64,000 bases of DNA from positions 1 through 64,000 of the IMG/VR virus record IMGVR_UViG_3300044618_001634; one strand, written 5' to 3'. The DNA is from a virus. Under the pieces are notes generated by a model, which searched no databases, was not told the DNA's origin, and was given only the letters and a program-made list of their open reading frames with translations. Shown here piece by piece: positions 15,914 to 24,588 of this stretch. Positions within the stretch are counted from its first letter, which is position 1. Each line of letters begins with the position of its first letter. The translations under genes and the position numbers were made by a program.

Positions 15914-16975
15914 TTATTCCTCCGTTACAGTGTCTTCAGTACTACTTACCGTTTCTTTCTGATTATTGAAGTCAGTCATAACTTTGTCTAAGCAACCGGC
16001 CTCGTTGGATTCCCACTTTTTACGGAACTGTTTGATAATCTCACCATCGCTAGTAACAAACACTAGGCTGTTGCCTTCTTTCTTGAGTAGGCCACGTTTC
16101 TCTGCCAAGTCTACCATGCCAGAATATGGATTCATACCTGTTTCGTACGGAATCTTAACCTGCATGCCTTCAAAGGGTTTGGCATAACGAGTTTTCATTA
16201 CTTTACAACCAGCACGGATACCCATAACTTCCGAGATCTTGTTGCCATCTTCATCTTCTTTCAGTTTCATTTTCTTCATAGCAACCACAATACTGCTTGC
16301 ATAGATAAAGCCTTGTCCACCTGAGATTTTGTCGTCTGGGTCAAACATGTCCTGGCTTGCGTATGTGTGATTTGTACATACCATGCCCACATTGTAACTA
16401 CCAAACATGTTGACTGAGTTCCGAACTAGACTTGTAAGTGCCTTAGGTTTACGGCCCATGTCACCCTTCATATCGCCTGCTTCAAATTGATTAACGTCGG
16501 TTGGAGTCAACAACATACCCAAAGAATCAATTACAAACAGGACCTTTATACGCTCACCATCGGGTAAGGCTTTGTAGTCGGTCATAAATGTTGAGATTGT
16601 TTTAGCAACATCATCAATCATGGCCATATTAAGTTTAAGCAATTTATCTTCGCCGGTATCAACACCTAACGCATGTAACCATGCTTCATCAAGTGCATTT
16701 TCTGTATCAATTAAGATAACAAAAATGCCTTGTTCTTGTGCATTTTTAACAATGTTACCACTACAGATATATGATTTACCAGCACCAGATTCTCCAGCAA
16801 ACACTGTGACCTTGCCGAGTGGAATACCTTTGTTAAAGTCCCCAGAGATCAAATAATTTAAAGCAAAGTTACCTGTGCTGATCCAATCAGTCGGGTCGTT
16901 AAATCCAATACTAAGACCATCAATGCTCTTAGTGATTTCCTTACGGAACTTGCTTACGTCAAATGGCTTTCCCAT
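15914..16975 (-). CDS. uvsX: UvsX, RecA-like strand-exchange recombinase
   Basis: 353 residues. Walker A is GESGAGKS (61-68), Walker B VLFVIDS (145-151), and the MAW-like segment DTENALDEAWL, DNA loop region (DVNQFEAGDMKGDMGRKPKA) and KISGGQGFIYAS are all conserved with T4 UvsX and cyanophage homologs. UvsX forms the presynaptic filament for recombination-dependent replication. The ATG at 16975 is preceded by AAGAAGGAA. It is followed by the small acidic gene and uvsY in one operon, while a radical SAM gene lies just upstream (stop at 16977). Confidence 0.95.
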   Translation of the reverse strand: MGKPFDVSKFRKEITKSIDGLSIGFNDPTDWISTGNFALNYLISGDFNKGIPLGKVTVFAGESGAGKSYICSGNIVKNAQEQGIFVILIDTENALDEAWLHALGVDTGEDKLLKLNMAMIDDVAKTISTFMTDYKALPDGERIKVLFVIDSLGMLLTPTDVNQFEAGDMKGDMGRKPKALTSLVRNSVNMFGSYNVGMVCTNHTYASQDMFDPDDKISGGQGFIYASSIVVAMKKMKLKEDEDGNKISEVMGIRAGCKVMKTRYAKPFEGMQVKIPYETGMNPYSGMVDLAEKRGLLKKEGNSLVFVTSDGEIIKQFRKKWESNEAGCLDKVMTDFNNQKETVSSTEDTVTEE

Positions 16976-16976
16976 G

Positions 16977-18119
16977 TTAATTTCCTTCTTTAAGTTTATA
17001 TAATTCTTTAAAAATCTTACTGCTGCCTACACCACGTCGCTGGTCCATTATTGCTAATTTTTCAAAGGAACTGTTTAGATCCTTTGCAAATGGTTGTTGA
17101 ATATAGTATAACATATTCCGATAGCTATCTTCAAGCAAATATCCTGGTTTACCTGAAATTAGATGTTCTAATTTATGCTCTAGTAATTGTAACACACTTT
17201 TTGGCAAATGTCTAATGTTTAGGTATTCTGGAGTTAGTAATGCTCCAATTACAAAACTATTTGGGTGAAAACCTTGTTTTCTCAAAAATGCAACACAATC
17301 AAACACAGAATTGTAATTTAACAAAAACCAAAGCATGTTAAAAGATATCTTGTGCCCAAGATCCTGAATACGTTGTAGATTATCCAAAAAGTCTTGCCAC
17401 TCTCCACCAAATCGTATGTAGTTAAATTCTTGATCCATACTTTCAACACTTATGGTCCAGTGTACATTTTGAAATTCACAGATACGTTCGAACACTTGAG
17501 TATTAGTCTTACTGAGATTTGTGTTGACTCTAAGATTTACTCTGGGATTTTTTTCCAACAACAAATCCAATAGTTCTAAATTTTGTTTCATCAGCAAGGG
17601 CTCACCGCCGGCTAGATACACATGTTTAAGATTGTCGGCATGATCAAAAATATATTTTTTAAACTGTTCAAACTTGCCTAGGTCGGGCTGTTGTATGTTG
17701 ACGTCTAGTTCATCTGCCCAGCGACTACTGAATATTGGTGTGCAATACACGCAGGCAAAATTACACAGATTAGTCCAGCGAACATCAATGGATTGAAGAT
17801 TGTGGTATCCAGTTTGATCATATATAGTTGGATCTGTACGTTTGAGTTCTCTAATATAAAACACACGATCGCTTATTATTTCAAATCCACGTTTGTTTTG
17901 TTCGATATCCTTGCAAGGTCGGCAACTATTCACAGGTTGTTGTTGCTGTATTTGTGACTGTCTATTGGCATTAGTGTCGCCAGTAAGTATTTGTTCTATT
18001 GTTTGCTCTTGTATGTTACCCAGTGGAGTACTACTGCGAATGCAATTTTTAACTGTGCCATCAAAGTTATACATCAACCCAGTCCATGGCATAGGACAAA
18101 ACTGTGTATTAGTCAGCAT
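16977..18119 (-). CDS. Radical SAM protein with N-terminal twitch domain (1)
   Basis: 380 residues from the ATG at 18119. The radical SAM motif C119-x3-C123-x2-C126 is in LCNFACVYCTP, and GGEPLL follows. The N-terminal region has a separate Cys set, C8, C26 and C66-x2-C69 (FCPMPWTG... KNC... CRPCKD), which fits the N-terminal twitch/SPASM-like auxiliary cluster of a radical SAM type known from phages. Such enzymes modify peptides or small molecules. Two bases separate the stop codon from the uvsX start, so it is co-transcribed with recombination genes. The substrate is unknown. Confidence 0.78.
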   Translation of the reverse strand: MLTNTQFCPMPWTGLMYNFDGTVKNCIRSSTPLGNIQEQTIEQILTGDTNANRQSQIQQQQPVNSCRPCKDIEQNKRGFEIISDRVFYIRELKRTDPTIYDQTGYHNLQSIDVRWTNLCNFACVYCTPIFSSRWADELDVNIQQPDLGKFEQFKKYIFDHADNLKHVYLAGGEPLLMKQNLELLDLLLEKNPRVNLRVNTNLSKTNTQVFERICEFQNVHWTISVESMDQEFNYIRFGGEWQDFLDNLQRIQDLGHKISFNMLWFLLNYNSVFDCVAFLRKQGFHPNSFVIGALLTPEYLNIRHLPKSVLQLLEHKLEHLISGKPGYLLEDSYRNMLYYIQQPFAKDLNSSFEKLAIMDQRRGVGSSKIFKELYKLKEGN

Positions 18120-18130
18120 GTCCTTGGGAG

Positions 18131-18664
18131 TCACAGTGGCCCTAAACTTATGTCTGGTATGCAAAGACCATTGGCTTCGGCCATGTTTAATATAGATACT
18201 AGTGTTGCGGCCCATGTGGTAGGATTTGCAGATGACGGCACAGTTTTATCTGCGCTGGTTGCTATGTCACCGGGCCTAACCAATGTAATACGAATACCCA
18301 ACCGTCGATGTCTAATCTGTTGAACTGCTTGTTCTAACGATAGTTTTTGTATGCGGTATTGATCCATGTCCAGACCCGGCAAACTGCTGACCGGTTGCTG
18401 AGTCATCATGGTAGAAATAACCACAATATGTTTTCCTGTGCTGGTCCATCGCTTGGCCATTTCAAACAATAATTCAGTTTGCGAGTATCCGGCTTGTGCA
18501 TTGTTGATAAACATATCGCACGGTTCAATCTGGTCACAGATTTTAGGAATGTTGCGTATGTTATTACCATCACGGCGACTAAGGCCAACAACTTCGTGAC
18601 TGGCATACGCACAAGACAATGCTTGTCCTATACCTGCGGTGTGTCCGGTAATGGCTATCTTCAC
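18131..18664 (-). CDS. Short-chain dehydrogenase/reductase
   Basis: 177 residues. NAD(P) motif ITGHTAGIGQAL near the N terminus, the NNAQAG strand, a Ser in VVISTMM and Y-x3-K in YRIQK, which together are the classical SDR catalytic set. It is short for the family (about 250), lacking much of the C-terminal substrate lid. It sits between two radical SAM genes with a 4-base overlap to one, so it may reduce or oxidise an intermediate of the same pathway. Confidence 0.75.
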   Translation of the reverse strand: MKIAITGHTAGIGQALSCAYASHEVVGLSRRDGNNIRNIPKICDQIEPCDMFINNAQAGYSQTELLFEMAKRWTSTGKHIVVISTMMTQQPVSSLPGLDMDQYRIQKLSLEQAVQQIRHRRLGIRITLVRPGDIATSADKTVPSSANPTTWAATLVSILNMAEANGLCIPDISLGPL

Positions 18665-19578
18665 TCAATTCCTCGCAATTGTTTTTGTTTGCGTATGTAT
18701 GCTTGAGCAGACTCTGGATTGTTATTATCAACCGACAGCTCAGGCGGATCTTTTAAATAAGCATACGAATGATCAATTCCATGTTCTTTTGCGAATGCTT
18801 GTATATTTGGCAAGTCACCAACATTCAGTACACTAACAGTGGTCCACAGATTCAAATCTACAGGCATGGTCCGATAAATCATTAGATTGCGATAAAAATC
18901 TTCCCACCGGATGGGCCAACGAACTAAATCATGCACATCACCAATGCCATCGCAACTGACTGTGACTGTGACTTTGATCCCACGAGCGGCTATTTCAGTC
19001 AATTCAGTTAGAACAGTGTTGCAATTGGTGTTGAGTCTTAAAGTTTTTACATTGGGTGGCAGATTGGCTAGAATGTGTCGATAGTTTTTACTGTAACTTG
19101 GTTCTCCGCCGTTGATATCAAGATGCACTATGCGTTCTTGCGGAAGTTGCCAAAATTGTTCACTGTTGTTAACTGTCTGTGTGATTTCACCGGGACGCCA
19201 ATCTGATTCAGCATATTGTTTGTATACCAAACTAGCAATAAAACTACTGTGTTCCTTGTTACAAGTCATACAAGCACTGTTGCAAACATTATCCAAGACA
19301 CCGCCCACTTGTAGATAATTTGCTTGTTCGGTAGACTTGTCTAATTCAATTGCGTGTTGACGTATGCTGATATTGCCTTGTTGTTCAACTTCTTGACAAC
19401 GAACACATTCAATAGGCCATTGGTCGAAAGACATAAGTTCTTTGGTGTTGGCCAGCCACGAACTAGATTCCATTTCTGTCAGGGTTGAAAATTGTCTTGC
19501 TTGAACCATGTGACCACAACGGCTTACGGTGCCGTTGGTATTGAAACGAACAAAGTGGTCTAGTCTAGGACAGCGCAT
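18661..19578 (-). CDS. Radical SAM protein with N-terminal twitch domain (2)
   Basis: 305 residues. C99-x3-C103-x2-C106 (VCNSACMTCNKEH) binds the catalytic cluster; NGGEPSYSK is the GGE motif. N-terminal Cys residues C3, C21, C58 and C61 repeat the auxiliary-cluster spacing seen in the gene at 16977, so the two are distant paralogs. The start follows the sulfotransferase-like gene with an overlap of 19 bases. Function is unknown; pairs of such enzymes suggest successive steps on one substrate. Confidence 0.75.
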   Translation of the reverse strand: MRCPRLDHFVRFNTNGTVSRCGHMVQARQFSTLTEMESSSWLANTKELMSFDQWPIECVRCQEVEQQGNISIRQHAIELDKSTEQANYLQVGGVLDNVCNSACMTCNKEHSSFIASLVYKQYAESDWRPGEITQTVNNSEQFWQLPQERIVHLDINGGEPSYSKNYRHILANLPPNVKTLRLNTNCNTVLTELTEIAARGIKVTVTVSCDGIGDVHDLVRWPIRWEDFYRNLMIYRTMPVDLNLWTTVSVLNVGDLPNIQAFAKEHGIDHSYAYLKDPPELSVDNNNPESAQAYIRKQKQLRGIE

Positions 19579-20174
19579 AGATCGTTAACTCTTTGTATTG
19601 TTTCTTCATACAACACTGGGTAGGATGTGTGTATGTGTGCAATGATATCTTTAAACTTTACAGTCTGTCCAATAAAAGTATCTATTAGTATTTTGTCTAA
19701 CTTTAAATAAAACCAAAGTCGATCATTTTCCTGGAAATGTTTTATTAACTGTTCGTCTCGGGCAATAGCATTCCAGGTTAGTTCGGTGGTTAAGCCCATG
19801 TCCGATAGTGGTCTTAGCGTAATACTAGCAGATGTGTATCTGGCTAAATTTACAAGCCAATGAAACTGTAAAGCAAAATGTCGGTTTAAAAATAAAAACT
19901 GATCAATCATACTTAAGACTGTGGCACGATCTTGTGCAAGATCTAATTGACTCAAATATGTTTGTACGCCACTAACATAACGTTCGTATGGATCTCGAAT
20001 AAAAACTTCAACAGTGTCAAGTGCGGCCACTTCGTCTAAAGACAATTGTCTGAAACCAGATTTGCGCAGGCTACTGCTACCATTTTTGAATATGTTGTAG
20101 ACATAACGACCAGGCGCTACTTCTAGCACCTCGCATTCGTCTGGAAAGATAATAGGATCTATGTATCCGAGCAT
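19560..20174 (-). CDS. Sulfotransferase-like protein
   Basis: 204 residues. KNGSSSLRK (30-38) fits the 5'-phosphosulfate-binding loop of PAPS-dependent sulfotransferases, and FIRDPYERYVSGV (58-70) fits the 3'-phosphate-binding R-D-P-x-E-R-x-x-S block. Histidines in RHFALQFHWL could supply the catalytic base. The family transfers sulfate to sugars. The ATG at 20174 lies just after the hairpin that follows gene 32, with no Shine-Dalgarno site close by. Assignment rests on two motifs, so moderate confidence. Confidence 0.6.
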   Translation of the reverse strand: MLGYIDPIIFPDECEVLEVAPGRYVYNIFKNGSSSLRKSGFRQLSLDEVAALDTVEVFIRDPYERYVSGVQTYLSQLDLAQDRATVLSMIDQFLFLNRHFALQFHWLVNLARYTSASITLRPLSDMGLTTELTWNAIARDEQLIKHFQENDRLWFYLKLDKILIDTFIGQTVKFKDIIAHIHTSYPVLYEETIQRVNDLCAVLD

Positions 20175-20180
20175 AGAGAA

Positions 20181-20204
20181 AGTGGGGGAGTTTCCTCCCC
20201 CACT
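20181..20204 (-). terminator. Strong GC hairpin after gene 32
   Basis: Perfect 10-bp stem AGTGGGGGAG / CTCCCCCACT with a GAAA tetraloop on the minus strand, 10 bases past the gp32 stop. The tail TTTCTCTAT is only moderately U-rich, so it may be an attenuator that lets some transcription reach the sulfotransferase gene 7 bases further on. Confidence 0.75.
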
Positions 20205-20214
20205 GTCAAACTAA

Positions 20215-21204
20215 TTACTGCTTTTGACGGCTACGAATCATAGCCAAAATGTCTTCAGTTTTTTGTGAAGCTGGTTTTGCTTCGATCGGCGCCGATGCTA
20301 CAGGAACCGACGCTTCATCTTCATCATCAAAACTGCTGGTTGGTGCTGGAGCGGCTTTGGTCATTGGTGCTGGAGCATCTTCAGTAGCGGCCGGAGCACT
20401 AGAACCAGCTGGAGCCGACACACCTGCTGGGCGGAAGTACTGACCCCAACGTTCTGTGTCATAGCTTTGACCATCAACACTTGCTTCAAACATTTCTTTG
20501 ATTACTTTAACTTCTGCCTCAGTTGGTTTCTTTGGCAAGAATGTTGAAAGATCAAACAAGCCGTGTTCAGCAACTGCTGCTTGTTCAGCTTCATCAAGTG
20601 CAGTTTCTTTACGAGCCCACTTACTTGTGCTGTAGTCAGCAAAGCCACCTTTGGCTGTTTTACTAATACGGAAGTCTAAACCACGCAGATAATCTGTTGG
20701 CAATTCTTCCAATTCTGGATCCATCAATGCGGACTTGATAGTAGCAAAAATTTGAGGACCAATAATAAAGCGACGGATTGGATTGGCCGGAGCCTTGTCG
20801 TCACCGATTGGGTTTTCACGTACAAATCCTTGGAAAATGTAACTACGCTTCTTCCAATACTTACGACCCATTTCTTCTAGACTCTTGTCTTTGAACCAAC
20901 CGCGTACTTCGGTTAGTACTGGGCAAGTTTCTTGCCACATTTCCATACAAGGAACTTGTACATAAACTTGTTTTGAATCTGCTTCACCCTTGATGCCGTT
21001 AAACGGTAAACGAATCATCTGGCGTTCTTGCCAAAAGAATGTGTTTTTTGTGTTACCATCTGGTAAAAAACGGAGTGTTGTGGATTGTCCTTCTTCCATG
21101 TTCCAGTGTGGATAAATTGCATTATCACCACCTGTGGAACTATTACCGCCTTGTTTTGATTCGCTAGCGGCCAGACGAGCGCGAATTTCTGATAATGATG
21201 CCAT
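20215..21204 (-). CDS. gp32: gp32-like single-stranded DNA-binding protein
   Basis: 329 residues. The N-terminal LAST-like region (MASLSEIRARLAASES), the core with YPHWNMEEGQSTTLRFLPDG and FFWQERQMIRLPFNGI, and the zinc-region Cys pair (PCMEMWQETCPVL) match T4-like gp32. The C terminus has an Ala/Pro-rich linker, an acidic FDDEDE segment, and a basic end (MIRSRQKQ). It coats replication and recombination intermediates and recruits UvsY. T4 gene 32 is 301 residues; the extra length lies in the linker. Confidence 0.92.
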   Translation of the reverse strand: MASLSEIRARLAASESKQGGNSSTGGDNAIYPHWNMEEGQSTTLRFLPDGNTKNTFFWQERQMIRLPFNGIKGEADSKQVYVQVPCMEMWQETCPVLTEVRGWFKDKSLEEMGRKYWKKRSYIFQGFVRENPIGDDKAPANPIRRFIIGPQIFATIKSALMDPELEELPTDYLRGLDFRISKTAKGGFADYSTSKWARKETALDEAEQAAVAEHGLFDLSTFLPKKPTEAEVKVIKEMFEASVDGQSYDTERWGQYFRPAGVSAPAGSSAPAATEDAPAPMTKAAPAPTSSFDDEDEASVPVASAPIEAKPASQKTEDILAMIRSRQKQ

Positions 21205-21280
21205 AATGTGTTGCCTTTCTAAGTTTTATGGTTGTTGCCTATCTATTGTATAGATGTTACGTTGCCTGTGATACTAATGT

Positions 21281-21315
21281 AAAAAAGCGTATGCACTTGT
21301 GTAGTGTACACGCTT
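21281..21315 (-). terminator. Terminator after the 534-residue gene
   Basis: Stem AAGCGT.. / ..ACGCTT extended by GTACAC / GTGCAT with one mismatch and one G-U pair, then six T on the minus strand. It lies between the 534-residue gene and gp32. Confidence 0.8.
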
Positions 21316-21335
21316 AATTCCTTAGCGTCAAGTAC

Positions 21336-21343
21336 TATTTATG
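21336..21343 (-). promoter_or_regulatory. Late promoter-like CATAAATA inside an inverted repeat
   Basis: CATAAATA lies between GCGTCA and TGACGC arms, upstream of the terminator at 21281-21315. If used, its transcript would meet that terminator before gp32. Whether it is active is unclear. Confidence 0.4.
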
Positions 21344-21360
21344 ACGCGGTTGTTCTAAAA

Positions 21361-22965
21361 CTAATTTCTCATCATGCCAGAAAGTTGTTTTAGGCGATCC
21401 AAGAAACTAGTATCTTTTTCCACAGGTTTCATTTTTCCAGGATGGCCATATTGTCCTTTAAGTGGACTATCGTTACATTCGTTGGTTTCGTCGCCTGTTT
21501 CGTAATTGGGTGCAGCTACTACAGTGTCGTCTACGCCGGCAGATTTAAGTACTTGAGCTAGATCATCTTGATACTCTGGGTACGCTGGTTGTTGGGTTCC
21601 GGCAGGATCTTCAGTTTGGGTAGCTGGATCTTTGACTTCGTCTACTTCTTCAATATTACCCGTTGTCTCAATCTCACCTGGGTCAACTTCAGGAGCAGGG
21701 TTCATTGTAGCTTCTGGATCAATTTGAACTTGATCAATAACTGCTTTAATGTCTGGGTTGTCGCTTAACATTTGTAAACGATCGTACACCACCTGGCGAC
21801 AGTCAGCGTCTGGATCTTGCGTGGCCAATTGTTCTAACTCGTCGAACAATTCATCATCACCCAATAGGTCATACAATTGTTCAGTAGAATTAGTAGCATC
21901 TGTGCCTACTGGAAATTCTTGACTTAATAATTCTACCAATTTACTTTTCTTTTCGGGTGTGTCTGGCAGTTGCCATGTGCCCTCTACAAGAGTATCTGCC
22001 CATGCTTCAAATATGTTTGCTTCTTTCATTTCATTTCCTTGTTGTTGTATACGGGCCAAGATTGGTAAGGCCTCTTCAATTCTGTGATCAATGCTTTGAG
22101 TTACAAACAAATGTTTAATGCCTTCAATCACAACTTCCTGTTCGGTTACCTCAGCAGGATTCCATGATTCAAAATACCGAGTGTAGCCACGTGTACTACT
22201 CAAATGTTTTAGTGTTTTGTTTGCTGTTTCATAATACGCATTGGTTTGTTCAACCAACTGTGCTGTGTCGCCTTCAAATATTTTGCCATAGTTAGCACGA
22301 CGGAAACGACTCAATACATTTAATTCGTTGACCATTTCGGCAATGTGTTGGCCGCGTTGGTCATATGGTTTGCCGCCCTGGCGTACATGTTCAACCATGG
22401 CACGTCCACCAGACAATTTTGTAAATGGTAATTTGTATCTTTCGCCGTCGCTGGTCTCAACAAATAATTTTTCAACATAGCGATAACGCTTGTCGCCTTC
22501 TTGTATTGGCTTGCTGTGTTTGATCATTAAACGTGCAGAATCGGGGCGATCATTGTAACTTACAGTTTTGGTACCTGTCCACGATTCAAACAGGCCTTCT
22601 TTAATAGCTGCTTGTCCTTGCATGCTGTAACGTAGACGATTTAGATTTTTTAATCCAAAACTCATTAGGTTACGTTTGGCAAACATACGGATTTGATACA
22701 AAAAATCAAACCACTCGTTTTTGTCGTCTATTTCCATGCCGCGGCCAATATTGTCACCAAAGTAAACTTCTAGGTCGTTTTCAGTTCCTAGCATAATAAC
22801 AACTGTGCCGTAATCGTTGCCAGATTCTGTAGTGTAGTCGAAACTAAAAACTTCAGCTTCGGCTGGATTTTCAGCTGATTTGCCAGAACTATCCAGTAGC
22901 TCTATGTCAAAATTGCGGCTGACCAGTAGATCGTATAACTGTTTTGCAGGTGTTTGTGTAGCCAT
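21361..22965 (-). CDS. Large hypothetical protein downstream of gp17
   Basis: 534 residues. The first 340 are mixed alpha/beta and include a basic patch; the last 180 are acidic and Pro/Thr-rich (IETTGNIEEVDEV, TQTEDPAGTQQPAYPEY), ending with a short helix (SFLDRLKQLSGMMRN). Similar long proteins of unknown role occur beside packaging genes in aquatic T4-like phages; I recognise no catalytic motif. It has its own late promoter 7 nt from the ATG without a Shine-Dalgarno site, so a leaderless late mRNA is predicted. Confidence 0.6.
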   Translation of the reverse strand: MATQTPAKQLYDLLVSRNFDIELLDSSGKSAENPAEAEVFSFDYTTESGNDYGTVVIMLGTENDLEVYFGDNIGRGMEIDDKNEWFDFLYQIRMFAKRNLMSFGLKNLNRLRYSMQGQAAIKEGLFESWTGTKTVSYNDRPDSARLMIKHSKPIQEGDKRYRYVEKLFVETSDGERYKLPFTKLSGGRAMVEHVRQGGKPYDQRGQHIAEMVNELNVLSRFRRANYGKIFEGDTAQLVEQTNAYYETANKTLKHLSSTRGYTRYFESWNPAEVTEQEVVIEGIKHLFVTQSIDHRIEEALPILARIQQQGNEMKEANIFEAWADTLVEGTWQLPDTPEKKSKLVELLSQEFPVGTDATNSTEQLYDLLGDDELFDELEQLATQDPDADCRQVVYDRLQMLSDNPDIKAVIDQVQIDPEATMNPAPEVDPGEIETTGNIEEVDEVKDPATQTEDPAGTQQPAYPEYQDDLAQVLKSAGVDDTVVAAPNYETGDETNECNDSPLKGQYGHPGKMKPVEKDTSFLDRLKQLSGMMRN

Positions 22966-22972
22966 AGTGTTA

Positions 22973-22980
22973 TATTTAGC
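22973..22980 (-). promoter_or_regulatory. Late promoter GCTAAATA (leaderless type)
   Basis: Ends 7 nt before the ATG at 22965; no Shine-Dalgarno site in between. Confidence 0.65.
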
Positions 22981-22989
22981 CGATATAGA

Positions 22990-24552
22990 TTAGTAACGGC
23001 TACTGATAAATGGCATAGGAGGTTCCAATACTTCGCCATGATCACGTATTTGATTGTCTATTCCTGAGTCAAATGTTTGTAGTAAAACCATCATACGAAC
23101 AGCTAGTAGTGCGCTCATCACAAGATCGTCGGTTTCGCCTACTTTGCCAGCGTAGCTGGTGCCATGTGCCACAAATGTTTTTAATTCGCTTACCAACGAA
23201 CTGCTGCGTATTTTCATTTTGCCAGTTTCGATTAGAATTTTTAGTTTGTTGCAGGCACCAAGTTTTGATTTATTTGTTGTGTTAAACCCTTTGCGATATC
23301 TGCGACTGCCACCACCGCCGGGTTCACTTAGAAAATAACCTTCAATGTTTTCTTCGCCATACTCTGCAATACTAATCAAAGCAGCCTCACCAATGGTGTT
23401 GTTTTCTACACTAAAATAAATGTTTTTGGGATCTTGCACTGTTTCGTTTAGGTGTTTGCAGATATCACTAAGAATTCTAATCTGTTCCGGAATAGTGGTT
23501 TTATTGTGTCGCCATTCGGCTATTTGTTCTGTGGTATTAGCCTCAAACACTTGTATAGCCGCAGGGTCACCGCCGGTGCCCAAACTAGGATCCAATGCCA
23601 CTACATATATTCGATCCTTACGAGGACGTTGATACCAGCGTACTTGACCAATTTTGTACATGGGCTCATGTCCTTGTAGATCGAGCAATTTAGCAGGAGC
23701 AATAAGAGTTTCGTCGTTAATAATAAATTCACAACCCATTTCACGGCGGAAACGATCTTCGCCTAGCTGTGCTTGTTGTTCCGCGGCCCATTTCTCATCA
23801 CGGTCTGGATGTTCATTCCAATAACTACGATAGGCTCTAAATCCGTTAATTCCTAATTCAGTAGGATTGCCGTAGGCATCTTCGCACCGGTTGGCGCCCT
23901 TCCATAATAACGCAAATTGATCCTCGTCACTGTTTGGTGTTGACGTAATAATTGCCTTACCACCAGTGGCCAAGGTTGGTGATATGGAAGTCCAGAATTC
24001 TTTTGCAATACCAGGTCGAACAAATGCAAACTCATCGGCGTATAGCAAGGATATACTCATACCACGACCGGTATTTTCTGTTGTGGTGGTCGAAACTATG
24101 CGGCTGCCGTTTTCAAAATCTAGGTTGCCTTTGTTGTAGCTGGTGCAACCTGCTCGGATATGATCTGGGCATAGTTCATAGGCATAACGAATACGTTGCA
24201 TGATCTCCTGTGAGCCAGTGTATTTGTGTGCGGCAATCAAGATGGTAGAATCTGGACGAAACATAGCATACCACAGCAAGTATCCAGCGGCACTGGTACT
24301 CTTACCTGTTTGTCGAGGCATCATGCTGATGCTAAATCTGTAGTTGTGATAGGTATCTATCAAGCGTTTCTGATAGTCAAATGGGTAATACAACATCTTG
24401 CCACGAGTAGGATGTTGTATGTGGAAAAAGTTGCTCATGAAATATTCTGGACCTGTAACAGGGTCCGCACAGGCCATGAATTCTCGGAGTTGTTCGTCAG
24501 TAAACGCAGTGCGTTTGTAAGGAGTTTTGACTAGTGCTGTTTCTTGTGCCAT
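22990..24552 (-). CDS. gp17: Terminase large subunit (gp17)
   Basis: 520 residues. ATPase domain: Walker A MPRQTGKS (78-85), Walker B SLLYADE (168-174) and the coupling motif TSTP near 204. Nuclease domain: D321 in VVALDPSLGTGGDP, an acidic VENN segment, and DD in GETDDLVMSALLA. These make up the headful-packaging motor of T4-like phages. It is shorter than T4 gp17 (610), which has longer terminal extensions. Gene 16 is not adjacent, lying about 6 kb upstream. Confidence 0.95.
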   Translation of the reverse strand: MAQETALVKTPYKRTAFTDEQLREFMACADPVTGPEYFMSNFFHIQHPTRGKMLYYPFDYQKRLIDTYHNYRFSISMMPRQTGKSTSAAGYLLWYAMFRPDSTILIAAHKYTGSQEIMQRIRYAYELCPDHIRAGCTSYNKGNLDFENGSRIVSTTTTENTGRGMSISLLYADEFAFVRPGIAKEFWTSISPTLATGGKAIITSTPNSDEDQFALLWKGANRCEDAYGNPTELGINGFRAYRSYWNEHPDRDEKWAAEQQAQLGEDRFRREMGCEFIINDETLIAPAKLLDLQGHEPMYKIGQVRWYQRPRKDRIYVVALDPSLGTGGDPAAIQVFEANTTEQIAEWRHNKTTIPEQIRILSDICKHLNETVQDPKNIYFSVENNTIGEAALISIAEYGEENIEGYFLSEPGGGGSRRYRKGFNTTNKSKLGACNKLKILIETGKMKIRSSSLVSELKTFVAHGTSYAGKVGETDDLVMSALLAVRMMVLLQTFDSGIDNQIRDHGEVLEPPMPFISSRY

Positions 24553-24557
24553 ATGTT

Positions 24558-24565
24558 AATTTATG
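24558..24565 (-). promoter_or_regulatory. Degenerate late promoter CATAAATT before gp17
   Basis: One mismatch from the late consensus and 5 nt before the ATG at 24552, the spacing seen at other leaderless late genes. Confidence 0.35.
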
Positions 24566-24588
24566 GCAAAAACTGGTAGTTCAAAAAG

